A stretch of DNA of 64,000 nucleotides from Bacteroidaceae bacterium (GCA_017619585.1 JAFZSA010000011.1:1-64000), one strand, 5' to 3'; counted from the stretch's first letter, positions 46,503-56,561 are shown. Numbers and translations: made by a program. The notes: generated by a model not told the origin, from the letters alone.

Positions 46503-47068
46503 TAACAATACTTGAGATATGGCTTTTGGGAGTGGCACTGGCAATGGACTGCCTCTCTGTTAGTATAGCGCAAGGACTATCGGCAAGGCGTGTGATATGG
46601 CCAGCCATGACGGCATTGGCATTATCGTTCGGCATTTTCCAAGGTGGCATGACACTGCTGGGCTACATGGGCACATCGCTCTTCAGCCAGCACATGCAAC
46701 ACCTTGAATATATAGCCGTTGTGCTGTTGTTCTATTTGGGACTGAAAATGCTATGGGAAGGCATCAAGAAGAAGGAAGATGCCACCACAGCAAAACTGCT
46801 GACACCTGTAAGCATAGTTGTCCTGTCCGTAGCCACCAGCATAGACGCACTGGCCGTAGGCATCTCCTTTGCCTGTATGCAGAATACCATACTCCAGACG
46901 GTAATGACGGCATCAGGCATCATAGGACTGTGTTCCACCCTATTCGCCACAGCAGGTTTGTACATAGGCATCAAAGCCAGCCAGCACATTAACATCAGAA
47001 GCGAAATCCTGGGTGGTATCATACTAATTTGCATAGGAATAAAACTACTAATCGAAAACCTGATATGA
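46499..47068 (+). CDS. mntP: Manganese efflux pump MntP
   Basis: 189 residues, the usual length, six membrane helices in two triplets. The two inverted repeat motifs carry the conserved acidic residues: LAMDCLSVSIAQG in the first half and SIDALAVGISFA in the second, where the Asp pair handles Mn2+. It exports manganese to avoid toxicity. The start is GTG, sharing bases with the TGA of the preceding gene. The ApbE start overlaps its stop (ATGA). No Mn-responsive yybP riboswitch is seen, as expected for an internal operon gene. Confidence 0.9.
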   Translation: MITILEIWLLGVALAMDCLSVSIAQGLSARRVIWPAMTALALSFGIFQGGMTLLGYMGTSLFSQHMQHLEYIAVVLLFYLGLKMLWEGIKKKEDATTAKLLTPVSIVVLSVATSIDALAVGISFACMQNTILQTVMTASGIIGLCSTLFATAGLYIGIKASQHINIRSEILGGIILICIGIKLLIENLI

Positions 47069-48126
47069 AAATTCAAAACCAATCCGACCAACCGGCAGAA
47101 AACCGTTTCCGCCCTTACCACATTGCCTTTCTGGCAATATTAATTGTTGGTACCATCTTTATTGCCCATCGCGAGAACGGCATACAAGACAACACCCCCT
47201 TCCAGACAGAGGAGGGTTCTATTTTTGGTACCGTATATCACATCAAGTATCAATACAAGGAAAGTCTTCATGACAGCATATTGGCACGCCTGAAGAATGT
47301 AGACGGCTCTCTGTCTATGTTCAACCCGGCAAGCACCGTTTCATGCATCAACAGAGGAGAGAGCATGAAAGCCGACTCGCTCATTACCTGTGTCTGGAAC
47401 ACGTCACGTTCCATCAGCCAGGAAACAGACGGCGCCTTTGACCCCACCGTAGCACCTCTGGTAAATGTATGGGGCTTTGGATACAAGAACAGACAGATTC
47501 CAGACAAGACGCTGATAGACAGTTTGCTCAACCTAGTAGGATGGTACCGCATATCCATCCACAACGGAAACTTCTACAAGGAAGACCCACGCATCATCCT
47601 GGACTTCAGCGCTGTTGCCAAAGGTTTTGGTGTTGACCATGTAGCCAATCTGTTCCGTGACCTGGGAATAGAGAACTTCATGGTAGAGATAGGAGGCGAG
47701 ATTGTGGCTCAAGGTACCAACCCCAAAGGCGAGGCTTGGCGCATAGGCATCAACAAGCCCGACGAGGACAGCACAGGCACCAGCAACGATTTGCAGGAAA
47801 TCATAGAGGTACACAACGGAGCCCTGGCTACCAGTGGCAACTACCGCAACTACTACATACAGAACGGACGCAAGATTGGGCACACCATAGACCCCAAGAC
47901 TGGCTATCCCGCTCAGCAGAGCATACTGAGCAGTACTGTCAAGGCACCCTCGTGTGCTATGGCTGACGGCTATGCCACAGCCTTCATGGTGATGGGTATG
48001 AAGCGCTCACAGGACTTCCTGAGAGAACATCCTCAGCTACAGGCATACTTCATCTATGCCGATGAGGACGGAAACTACCAGTCCTGGCACACCCCACATT
48101 TCTACGAAACAGAGAAACCCGAATGA
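47065..48126 (+). CDS. apbE: FAD:protein FMN transferase ApbE
   Basis: 353 residues from the ATG that overlaps the mntP stop; the frame is open 36 nt further upstream. One N-terminal membrane anchor (YHIAFLAILIVGTIFIA) and no lipobox Cys. ApbE motifs: GTVYHIKYQY, DPTVAPLVNVWGFG, DFSAVAKGFGVDHVA, GGEIVAQG, ATSGNYRNYY, HTIDPKTGYP and CAMADGYATAFMVMG. It attaches FMN covalently to Thr of extracytoplasmic targets such as NqrB/NqrC and RnfG/RnfD. Targets are not in this window. Confidence 0.92.
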   Translation: MKIQNQSDQPAENRFRPYHIAFLAILIVGTIFIAHRENGIQDNTPFQTEEGSIFGTVYHIKYQYKESLHDSILARLKNVDGSLSMFNPASTVSCINRGESMKADSLITCVWNTSRSISQETDGAFDPTVAPLVNVWGFGYKNRQIPDKTLIDSLLNLVGWYRISIHNGNFYKEDPRIILDFSAVAKGFGVDHVANLFRDLGIENFMVEIGGEIVAQGTNPKGEAWRIGINKPDEDSTGTSNDLQEIIEVHNGALATSGNYRNYYIQNGRKIGHTIDPKTGYPAQQSILSSTVKAPSCAMADGYATAFMVMGMKRSQDFLREHPQLQAYFIYADEDGNYQSWHTPHFYETEKPE

Positions 48127-48812
48127 TATCCCTAACCCAGAAATATGAACTGCTGACCAAACTACCTCTGCTGCAAGGAATAAACGGCAAGGAACTGGCA
48201 CACATAGAAAGTGTCATAGGTATGGAGGTAAACGAGGTTCCGCCCATGAGCAGACCGCTGATTCACCAGAACGACCCATGCACACATCTTATATTTCTGA
48301 CTACAGGGAAGATGATACGTCAATACAAATCCGATGACGGGCTCTACCAGACGAAGTCCATCCTACAGGCTCCCACAATACTGGAGCCACACAACCTGTA
48401 CGGATTGGACTGCCGCTTCAGGTGCTCGTACACCCCAATGCAGGATGTCTCCTTCATCACCGTCAGGAAGAGAGACGTGATGCAACACCTTATGAAGGCG
48501 GAGATATTCCGCATCAACTACTTCAATATGCTGTCAGCCATTATACACAAGAAGGAAGCACAACTGCAACCTGTACAGGGCCTGACGGTAAGACAGAAAA
48601 TAACCAGCCTGCTACAAAAGCTTTTCACCGACTGCAGCGGACAGGTGGAGATAGCCATAAAGATGACAGATCTGGCCAACTACATAGGAGAGACACGCCT
48701 GAATACATCACGTGCCCTGAATCAATTGGAGAAGGAGAACATCATAGAGTTGAAACGCTCGCTGATTGTTATACCAGAGATGGATAAATTAAGAATGAAG
48801 AGTGAAGAATGA
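48123..48812 (+). CDS. Crp/Fnr-family transcription regulator
   Basis: 229 residues. An N-terminal cyclic-nucleotide-binding-like beta roll (about 15-120: LLQGINGKELAHIESVIG, LIFLTTGKMIRQY) lacks an Fnr-type Cys cluster. A C-terminal winged helix has the Crp recognition helix MTDLANYIGETRLNTSRALNQLEKENIIEL. The effector is unknown. It overlaps apbE by ATGA and closes the DUF4199-to-Crp operon. A run of near-repeats (TGAAGAATGAAGAATGAG, then ATTATGAATTATGAATTG) separates it from the next gene. Confidence 0.87.
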   Translation: MISLTQKYELLTKLPLLQGINGKELAHIESVIGMEVNEVPPMSRPLIHQNDPCTHLIFLTTGKMIRQYKSDDGLYQTKSILQAPTILEPHNLYGLDCRFRCSYTPMQDVSFITVRKRDVMQHLMKAEIFRINYFNMLSAIIHKKEAQLQPVQGLTVRQKITSLLQKLFTDCSGQVEIAIKMTDLANYIGETRLNTSRALNQLEKENIIELKRSLIVIPEMDKLRMKSEE

Positions 48813-48872
48813 AGAATGAGAAAGGCGGCACCGCTAATTATGAATTATGAATTGTGAATTTTGAATTACAAT

Positions 48873-51338
48873 ATGAATCCATTGCTAACAGATAAATTCA
48901 AGACACTACATGGCACAGCGCCCTTCAGCCAGATCAAGCTGGAGCACTTCGAGCCTGCTATCATGGAAGGTATGCGCCAGGAGGATGAAGCCATACAGGC
49001 AATCATCAATAACCCTGAGGAACCTACCTTTCAGAATACCATACAGCCCCGCACCAGCGAGTTGCTGGACACAGCCACCACCATCTTTTTCAATCTGATA
49101 AGTGCTAACACGAATGATGAGATGGATGCGCTGGCACAGAAACTGAGCCCGCTGCTCACGGAACATGCCAACCGCATTATGCTGAACGAGGACCTGTTCA
49201 AACGCGTAAGGTATGTCTATGAGCATCATGGCGAACTCACATCCGAAGAGCAGACCCTTCTGGAGAATATTTACCAAGGGTTCCTGCGCCATGGAGCCTG
49301 CCTGAATGCAAAGGACAAGGAGCGCTTCTCTGCCCTACAGGTAGAACTCTCTACCCTAACCCTGCAGTTCAGTCAGAACGAGCTGAAGCAGACAAATGCA
49401 TTCCAATTACACCTTACTGACAAAAAACAGTTGTCGGGTCTGCCCCAGACTGCCATAGAAGCAGCAGCTCAGGCAGCACAGGAGAAGCAATTGGAGGGAT
49501 GGCTCATCACCCTGCACTTCCCCAGCTACCAGCCCTTCATGACCTATGCCGATGACCGCGAACTGCGCCGCCAGCTCTACATGGGCAAGATGACAATCTG
49601 TGCGCATGGCGATGAATTTGACAACCGCCAGATTGTTCAGCGTATAGTCAACCTGCGTCAGGAAATAGCACAGTTGCTGGGATACAGCACTTATGCTGAT
49701 TACGTACTGACACGCCGTATGGCACAGGACACCCAGCATGTAAACCAACTGATAGACCAACTGCTGACAGCCTACATGCCTGTAGCCCGTGGCGAGTTGC
49801 GCGAGCTGCAGCAGAAAGCACGCCAGACAGAGGGTCCTGACTTTACCCTGATGCCTTGGGACTGGGCTTACTACAGCCATAAATTGAAACTGGAGCGTTA
49901 CAACTTGGATGCCGAGATGCTACGCCCCTACTTCCCCCTGCAGAAGGTTCGTGAGGGTATCTTCTCACTGGCAACCAAGCTATACGGAATAACCTTCAAG
50001 AAGAATTCAGATATAGAGGTCTATCATCCTGATGTAGAGGCATTTGAGGTATTTGATGCCGACGGTTCCTTCCTGGCTGTATTATATGCCGACTTCTTCC
50101 CACGCGAGAGCAAGCAGAGCGGAGCCTGGATGACAAGTTATCTGGAACAATATACAGATGACGAGGGTAATGACATCCGTCCCCACGTCAGCATTGTCAC
50201 TAACTTCACCAAGCCAACGGCCGAGCGTCCTTCGTTACTCACATTGGGTGAAGTGGAAACCTTCCTGCACGAGTTCGGACATGCCCTGCACGGCATCTTC
50301 TCTAAGGTTCGTTTCCAGAGCCTGAGCGGTACCAACGTCTTCTGGGACTTTGTGGAACTTCCCTCCCAGTTTATGGAGAACTATGCCGTAGAACCTGAAT
50401 TCCTGCATACCTTCGCCTTCCATTACCAGACAGGCGAACCCATTCCAACGGCACTTATCGAGCGCATCCGCAAGAGTCGTAACTTCATGTGCGGATATGC
50501 CTGCGTACGTCAGCTCAGCTTCTGTCTGTTGGATATGGCATACTACACCCGTACAGAACCGCTTCAGGAGGACATCCTTCGATTCGAGAAACATGCCTGG
50601 AGACGTGCCCAGCTACTACCTAATATAGAAGGTACGTGCATGAGTGTACAGTTCAGCCACATCATGAGTGGCGGCTACTCTGCCGGATACTATGGCTACA
50701 AATGGGCAGAGGTACTGGATGCTGATGCCTTCAGTCTGTTCCTGAAGAACGGCATCATGGACCAGCAGACTGCACAGCGTTTCCGCAACGAGGTGCTCTC
50801 TAAGGGAGGTACAGAACCGCCACAAGAGTTATACAAACGCTTCCGTGGCCAGGAGCCAACCATAGATGCCTTGCTGCGTCGCAACGGTCTGCCTGATACC
50901 AAGCAGCACAATCTGGACATCCGCTATCTGCGCATGGCCCGTATCTGGAGCGAGAACAGCTACTGTGTACGACGTCAGGTTGGAGCCCTTGTTGTCAAAG
51001 ACAAGATGATTATCAGCGACGGCTACAACGGAACCCCTCAGGGCTTCGAGAATGTTTGTGAAGACGAGAACAACATCAGCAAACCCTACGTTCTGCATGC
51101 CGAGGCCAATGCTATTACCAAGATAGCACGCAGCGGCAACAATAGCGACGGTTCAACCCTGTACGTTACCGACTCGCCTTGCATTGAATGTGCCAAGCTC
51201 ATCATACAGGCTGGCATCAAGCGTGTCATCTATGATCGTGAATATCGTATCCTGGACGGCGTTGATCTGCTTCGCCGTGCCGGCATAGAAGTAATAAATC
51301 TACCAATCTCAGAAGAAGGAGAAAAGAATAATGAATAA
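48873..51338 (+). CDS. M3 oligopeptidase fused to a dCMP deaminase
   Basis: About 821 residues from the ATG (a TTG 12 nt earlier is in frame). Residues 1 to about 672 are an M3 dipeptidyl-carboxypeptidase-like metallopeptidase (Dcp/OpdA): PLLTDKFKTLHGTAPFSQI at the start, the zinc motif LHEFGHALHGIF, then GTNVFWDFVELPSQFMENY. From about 672 (DTKQHNLDIRYLRMARIW) to the end is a complete ComEB/dCMP-deaminase domain with zinc site HAEANAI (His about 742) and SPCIECAK. In related bacteria these are, to my knowledge, two neighbouring genes. The deaminase supplies dUMP for thymidylate. The stop overlaps the S41 gene by 8 nt. There is no linker, only a read-through junction. Confidence 0.88.
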   Translation: MNPLLTDKFKTLHGTAPFSQIKLEHFEPAIMEGMRQEDEAIQAIINNPEEPTFQNTIQPRTSELLDTATTIFFNLISANTNDEMDALAQKLSPLLTEHANRIMLNEDLFKRVRYVYEHHGELTSEEQTLLENIYQGFLRHGACLNAKDKERFSALQVELSTLTLQFSQNELKQTNAFQLHLTDKKQLSGLPQTAIEAAAQAAQEKQLEGWLITLHFPSYQPFMTYADDRELRRQLYMGKMTICAHGDEFDNRQIVQRIVNLRQEIAQLLGYSTYADYVLTRRMAQDTQHVNQLIDQLLTAYMPVARGELRELQQKARQTEGPDFTLMPWDWAYYSHKLKLERYNLDAEMLRPYFPLQKVREGIFSLATKLYGITFKKNSDIEVYHPDVEAFEVFDADGSFLAVLYADFFPRESKQSGAWMTSYLEQYTDDEGNDIRPHVSIVTNFTKPTAERPSLLTLGEVETFLHEFGHALHGIFSKVRFQSLSGTNVFWDFVELPSQFMENYAVEPEFLHTFAFHYQTGEPIPTALIERIRKSRNFMCGYACVRQLSFCLLDMAYYTRTEPLQEDILRFEKHAWRRAQLLPNIEGTCMSVQFSHIMSGGYSAGYYGYKWAEVLDADAFSLFLKNGIMDQQTAQRFRNEVLSKGGTEPPQELYKRFRGQEPTIDALLRRNGLPDTKQHNLDIRYLRMARIWSENSYCVRRQVGALVVKDKMIISDGYNGTPQGFENVCEDENNISKPYVLHAEANAITKIARSGNNSDGSTLYVTDSPCIECAKLIIQAGIKRVIYDREYRILDGVDLLRRAGIEVINLPISEEGEKNNE

Positions 51339-53052
51339 GCATCGCGTAACGCCATTACTTATGGCCATCAGCATGGTTGTCGGTGTCATCATTGGCACCT
51401 TCTATGCCAGTCATTATTCAGGCAACCGCCTGAACATCATCAACACGGGTAGCAACAAGCTGAACTATCTGTTGCAGTTGATAGACAACAATTACGTGGA
51501 TACCGTGGATATGGCATCACTTGTCGAGGACGCCATCCCACAGATTCTCTTGGAGCTTGACCCCCATAGCACTTATATCAGCGCCAACAATGCTCAGGAG
51601 GCTGCAGAGAAGCTGAAAGGCAGCTTCAGCGGTATTGGCGTTCAGTTTACCATGGAGAAGGACACCGTGAATGTGATGTCTGTGATTCATGGTGGTCCGG
51701 CCGAGAAAGTGGGCATGCTGGCAGGAGACCGCATCATAACAGCCGACAAGACGTCGCTGGTAGGAATGGAATCCAACCAAGTGATGAAGCACCTGAAGGG
51801 CGAGAAAGGCTCTAAGGTGAAGCTGGGCATCAAGCGTCATGGCTCGAAGGAGATTCTATATTTCACCGTCAAGCGCGGAGACATACCGGTAGTCAGTGTG
51901 GATGCCTCTTATATGATTAACGACAAGACCGGCTACATACGTGTCAAGGACTTCGGAGAGCAGACCTATGCCGAGATGCTGGTAGCCCTTGCCGACCTGA
52001 ACATGAAAGGCATGAAGAACCTTATCATTGACCTCCGAGGCAATCAGGGCGGCTACATGCATATAGCCATCCAGATGGCCAACGAGTTCCTGCACAAAAA
52101 CCAACTGGTAGTATATACCGAGGGACGTAAGAGTCCACGCGAGGAGTTCCGTTCTGATGGAAGGGGTACCTTCCAGCACCTGCCTCTGGTAGTCTTGATG
52201 GACGAGATTAGCGCCAGTGCCAGTGAAATCTTTGCCGGTGCCATTCAGGATAATGACCGTGGTACCATCATTGGCCGTCGCAGCTTCGGTAAAGGCCTTG
52301 TACAGCAACCCATGGAGTTCCGTTCAGACGGTAGCGTAGTACGCCTTACCATAGCACGTTACTACACTCCCAGCGGACGATGCATCCAAAAGCCCTACGA
52401 GAAAGGCAAGGGAGAAGACTATGAGAATGAGCTGATAGCACGATATGAACGTGGTGAGTTCTTCTATCAGGACAGCATACATCAAGACGGAGAGAAATAC
52501 CACACCAACCTGGGTCGTGTCGTCTATGGCGGTGGCGGTATCATGCCGGACATCTTCATACCCGTGGACACTACAGCTATGACCTCTTATTATAAGGAAG
52601 CTGCCTATACAGGCCTCATCAGACAGTTTGCCTTCGCTTATACCGACGAGAACCGTCAGCGTCTGAGCAGCTTCAGCGATGTAAAGGCTGTAGAGAAATT
52701 CCTACGTAAGGAGAATCTGCTGGAGCGTTTTGCCCGCTTTGGCGAGGAGCACGATCTGAAGCGCCGCAACCTGATGCTGCTAAAGAGCAAGGCACTCTTT
52801 GAAGAGAACATCTTTGGCTCCATCATCTACAATGCACGCGACATACAGGACTACCTGCAGTTCCTCAACGAAAATGACCCCACCGTGCTGCGTGCCATTC
52901 AGGTATTGAAAGACGGACTCTCCTACCCCAAGGCACCTGGCTCAGAAGAGACAAGCACTACAGGAAAGGGTAAGAAGGAAGCCATGATGAAGGGAAGTTT
53001 ACCTCAGCACACGCTTCTGCCCGTTCACAATATGTATGCCGCAACGACCTGA
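51331..53052 (+). CDS. S41-family carboxy-terminal processing protease with PDZ domain
   Basis: 573 residues. N-terminal signal/anchor (LLMAISMVVGVIIGTFYA). PDZ domain at about 95-180 (FSGIGVQFTMEKDTVNVM, GMLAGDRIITADK). S41 catalytic core with DLRGNQGGYMHIA, the nucleophile Ser296 in ISASASEIFAGA and the base Lys321 in RRSFGKGLVQQ (25 residues apart, as in Prc/CtpA). It degrades or trims periplasmic proteins. It is translationally coupled to the fused M3-deaminase gene. Its last 54 nt overlap the 3' end of the convergent GH95 gene, so the final residues (after KGKKEAMMKGSLP) may be a recent extension. Confidence 0.92.
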   Translation: MNKHRVTPLLMAISMVVGVIIGTFYASHYSGNRLNIINTGSNKLNYLLQLIDNNYVDTVDMASLVEDAIPQILLELDPHSTYISANNAQEAAEKLKGSFSGIGVQFTMEKDTVNVMSVIHGGPAEKVGMLAGDRIITADKTSLVGMESNQVMKHLKGEKGSKVKLGIKRHGSKEILYFTVKRGDIPVVSVDASYMINDKTGYIRVKDFGEQTYAEMLVALADLNMKGMKNLIIDLRGNQGGYMHIAIQMANEFLHKNQLVVYTEGRKSPREEFRSDGRGTFQHLPLVVLMDEISASASEIFAGAIQDNDRGTIIGRRSFGKGLVQQPMEFRSDGSVVRLTIARYYTPSGRCIQKPYEKGKGEDYENELIARYERGEFFYQDSIHQDGEKYHTNLGRVVYGGGGIMPDIFIPVDTTAMTSYYKEAAYTGLIRQFAFAYTDENRQRLSSFSDVKAVEKFLRKENLLERFARFGEEHDLKRRNLMLLKSKALFEENIFGSIIYNARDIQDYLQFLNENDPTVLRAIQVLKDGLSYPKAPGSEETSTTGKGKKEAMMKGSLPQHTLLPVHNMYAATT

Positions 53053-56000
53053 TACACCGGAGCAGCGTCTGCCAGACAAATCATACACCAGTCCTGAAGA
53101 AGAAAGGCTATTCGGGATATTATCCATGGCTGTAATCTGTTCGTCAATATTCTCGACAGATATAACCAGTGTGTCAGCCTTCTTCATCTCAACGGAGAAG
53201 GTTCCGTCCTGATTCTGCACAGGTGTAACCCTGCTGTGGTTCACATAGAAATACGCCTTGCTGAGGTCGACGGAAGCCGTGCTGCGCAACATCAGAGGAG
53301 CGCCTGCCTGGCTTCTTATCTCGGCATAGGACAGTTTCCCCGCCTTCCATTGCATATCCACCACGAAGTTACCCTCGGCTTTCAGACCGCTGACACTTCC
53401 GTTAGCCCATGCCGTAGGCAATGCCGGCAGCATGGCTATACCGTCAAAGCTATGCAGTAACATCTCGGCAATGCCGCTGGTACAACCGTAGTTTCCGTCT
53501 ATTTGGAAGGGCGAGTGCGCATCAAACAGGTTGTAATAGCAACCGCCATAGTTACCCATCTCTATCACATAACTGCCAGAGTGACGCAGGGCCAGTGACA
53601 GGTTCTTACGGGCACGGTCACCATCCTGGCAACGGCTGTAGGTGTTGGTCTGCCATCCCATAGACCATCCAGTAACATCACCGTTGCGAGCAATCTGTCC
53701 GTTGTAGGCAGCCTGGAACAATCGTTTCCCTTCCGTGCTCTGATCGTAGGCACTGACCTGCGAGAAAGGATAGAGGCACATCAGGTGCGAGAGATGGCGA
53801 TGTCCTGGGTCAGAGAGCGCATTGTTCTTCCACTCAGATATACAGGTCTTGCCGTTATAGGTCTCCGTCCAAAGTCCCTTGTCGAAATTATCATACAGGT
53901 CCTGAATGGCAGCAATCTGCGAAGCCGTGAGAGACGATTCGCTTCCAAGTTCAGCATGCCCCTTCATCACCTCGTCCAACACTTCATAGGCTGTTTGCTG
54001 ACCGAAGGCAGTCACGTCGTAGGGACCATGCTCAGGGCTCCATTCGTTTGTAATCTCATAGAGTCCCTTGCTATCCTTGGTAGCTATGGATTTGACAAAG
54101 AGCGCACACTGGTACATAACAGGCAGTGCCTTTCTGAGGAAATCGCGGTCCATCGTGTATCTGTAGTATCGCCACAGATGCGAGCAATACCAGGCACCCA
54201 GCGTCTTCATGGTACTGTTGCCCCATGTCGAGGTACCGCCAAAGATATTGTTCTCGACGGCTACCGTCCAACCACTGGCACTGCTATTGATCTTTTTTGC
54301 AAACTGATACCAAGGCGAATTGCTGCCTGCAGCGCCCAGGTCCAGGATGTGGTTCAGGAACGGCAGATGCATCTCAGAAAGATTGGTGGGGTCTGCAGGC
54401 CAGTAGTTCATCTGCACATTTATGTCGGCATGTAAGTCGCAGTGCCAGAAACTGGTGTTACTACGGTCATTCCAGATGCCCTGCAGGTTAGAGGGTGCAT
54501 GAATACTGGTATCCAGGTTGGCTCCTATGGTAAAGTAACGTCCGTACTGGAAGTAAAGAGCTTCCAGAAAGAGCCCGTCGCTGCTTGTCTTATTCTGGTC
54601 GGATGCGTTGTAGAATTTAATCAGATCCTCCGTCGTCTTTGTTGAAGAGCCCCCCAACTGCAGGTCGACACGGTTCATCAGAGCGCTGTGTGCAGCCTTG
54701 TGGTCGGAGAGCAAAGTAGTATAACCTTTGCTGAAAGCCTCATTGATACGTGACGTAACGGTTGTAGCCAGACTTGCAGCTGTCACGCCGCTTACACATC
54801 CCGTCTTGCTGGCATCGTAATCTGTAGCCGCTGCCATGATGATGTTCACCCATGTAGCGCCGTTTACGCTGATGCCTTCAGCATTTGTACTGACATTGCC
54901 GTCACTTTCCACCTTGAATCTTGTGTTATAACTTACAATTTGCAGTTTCCCACGGAAGGTGGCATAGGCCTTGCCGTCCGATTCCTTCTGGTAGGTCACG
55001 CTACCTGCACTTATCTTATCATCGGGCGCAAAGCTAATGCCCAGTGTCATCTGTTCCGTGCCCTCTGCTTCATAGCGTGCTACAAAGACGCGGTCTGTTG
55101 CAGAGGTAAAGTACCTACGTCGGAACGTTGTCTGATGGTCAGGCGACTGGAAGTTAACGCCAGCCACACCGTCTATGATATCAAGGTAACGGCTATAGTT
55201 CTCTATGGGCTTATTTTCAGATGCCACTGCCGAGAATGTTCCGCTTTGGTCCTTTACCAGAATAGAACCAAAGTTCTGGAAATAGCCTTGCCCCACAGTG
55301 CTGCCATTAGTAGCATAGCCGCTCCACAGAGTCTTCTCGTTAAACTGAATATCATCTGTCATCACGCCTCCACGAATGGTGGCACCCAACTGGCCGTTAC
55401 CCATAGGCAGAGCGTATTCCATCCAAGTGTCACTAACACCAGTAGCTGTGGCAGGTATATCATACCAAAGAGAGAAATCATGGATGTCTGTAGGACGAGT
55501 CCCCTTCTTTCCTACGCAGAACTCAGAAGGCTTTACATCAGCCTCGGCAACAAAGTAAAGGGGATTGTTTCCATCGCCGGCTGCCCATAATCCAATCTCC
55601 TTACCTACCCCGGTACCACCCCATTGGTTAAAGAAACGATTGGCCTGAGTAGCCGCTCCTACCCAGGAAACCTCATACATGCCAGAGTAGTTTGTGTTGG
55701 TAGTCTTAACAATGGCAAAACCTTTGGCATCTGCACTGGTGCGCGTCTTAACACGACTGCCATCGTAATATGCCTTACGCCCAGAGCCCTTGTTTACAAG
55801 CTGGAAGTTACCCTCGTTACCCACCAGTTTCCACAATTGGCTCTGCTCTCCATACTTTCGGGATTGTGTTGTAACATTCTTAGAAGCGCCCATATCCTGA
55901 AGCACCAGATTAGAGTTACCAAATGCAATGTAGTAATAGTTGTCCTCCTCCCCCTCTGCACTGAAATACTCATCCAGAACACTCTGAATGGTAAAGAGGA

Positions 56001-56469
56001 AGCGTGAGCCAGTATCACTGCTACCTGCCGAGCTGTTCCAATAGGCCAGGAAGTCCCCGCGTTTGTTCCAGTATTTGTTAGCCGAGCCGTGATCCTTAAT
56101 CCAGAAGCCCGCACCATTTGTACCCATATCAAACTTGGTAACATTTGTGGTATTACCCTCAGCCACCATCTGAGCACGTCCCTGTGCCTCTGTGCCCGTC
56201 ATACCCAGCACATAGTCAGCGCCTTTGGCCTTGTTATAGAAGGAATACCCGTCGGTATCATTACCTATGTAAGTCCACAGGCCATTATCGCTTGTATCCT
56301 CCGTTGTATTAGTCAACGTCAGATAGTCGCCACTCATATAGCCGGATTTTGTACTCAGATATCCGCCATTTCCTACTTTGATAGTATACCACTTTGCCTT
56401 GCTCAGGTCAGCAGCACCTGCCAGCCCCACAAACAGAGCAAGAAATAATGTAAAAGCAAATCGTTTCAT
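52999..56469 (-). CDS. Secreted GH95 alpha-L-fucosidase-like enzyme with N-terminal ricin-like domains
   Basis: 1156 residues. Signal peptide (1-19). Two beta-trefoil/ricin-like units (about 25-310: WYTIKVGNGGYLSTKSGYM, SQLWKLVGNEGNFQLVNKGS). The GH95 module starts at about 340 (WMEYALPMGNGQLGATIRGG, FNEKTLWSG) with the catalytic motifs HADINVQMNYWPA (the Asn pair), NEWSPEHGP (acid Glu) and SPFQIDGNYG (Asp). The end is a T9SS-like tail (VYDLSGRR ... GIHIVNGQKRVLR). GH95 enzymes act mainly on alpha-1,2-fucose of host glycans; some act on plant galactosides. Convergent with and overlapping the S41 gene by 54 nt. No SusC/SusD nearby. Confidence 0.9.
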   Translation of the reverse strand: MKRFAFTLFLALFVGLAGAADLSKAKWYTIKVGNGGYLSTKSGYMSGDYLTLTNTTEDTSDNGLWTYIGNDTDGYSFYNKAKGADYVLGMTGTEAQGRAQMVAEGNTTNVTKFDMGTNGAGFWIKDHGSANKYWNKRGDFLAYWNSSAGSSDTGSRFLFTIQSVLDEYFSAEGEEDNYYYIAFGNSNLVLQDMGASKNVTTQSRKYGEQSQLWKLVGNEGNFQLVNKGSGRKAYYDGSRVKTRTSADAKGFAIVKTTNTNYSGMYEVSWVGAATQANRFFNQWGGTGVGKEIGLWAAGDGNNPLYFVAEADVKPSEFCVGKKGTRPTDIHDFSLWYDIPATATGVSDTWMEYALPMGNGQLGATIRGGVMTDDIQFNEKTLWSGYATNGSTVGQGYFQNFGSILVKDQSGTFSAVASENKPIENYSRYLDIIDGVAGVNFQSPDHQTTFRRRYFTSATDRVFVARYEAEGTEQMTLGISFAPDDKISAGSVTYQKESDGKAYATFRGKLQIVSYNTRFKVESDGNVSTNAEGISVNGATWVNIIMAAATDYDASKTGCVSGVTAASLATTVTSRINEAFSKGYTTLLSDHKAAHSALMNRVDLQLGGSSTKTTEDLIKFYNASDQNKTSSDGLFLEALYFQYGRYFTIGANLDTSIHAPSNLQGIWNDRSNTSFWHCDLHADINVQMNYWPADPTNLSEMHLPFLNHILDLGAAGSNSPWYQFAKKINSSASGWTVAVENNIFGGTSTWGNSTMKTLGAWYCSHLWRYYRYTMDRDFLRKALPVMYQCALFVKSIATKDSKGLYEITNEWSPEHGPYDVTAFGQQTAYEVLDEVMKGHAELGSESSLTASQIAAIQDLYDNFDKGLWTETYNGKTCISEWKNNALSDPGHRHLSHLMCLYPFSQVSAYDQSTEGKRLFQAAYNGQIARNGDVTGWSMGWQTNTYSRCQDGDRARKNLSLALRHSGSYVIEMGNYGGCYYNLFDAHSPFQIDGNYGCTSGIAEMLLHSFDGIAMLPALPTAWANGSVSGLKAEGNFVVDMQWKAGKLSYAEIRSQAGAPLMLRSTASVDLSKAYFYVNHSRVTPVQNQDGTFSVEMKKADTLVISVENIDEQITAMDNIPNSLSSSGLVYDLSGRRCSGVSGRCGIHIVNGQKRVLR

Positions 56470-56561
56470 AGATTGGTATTAGTGAAAATACAAATGTAAA
56501 CAACATATTTCTGCCACAAATATATATATAATAATGTAAGTAGCAAAACTTTGTGGCCAAT

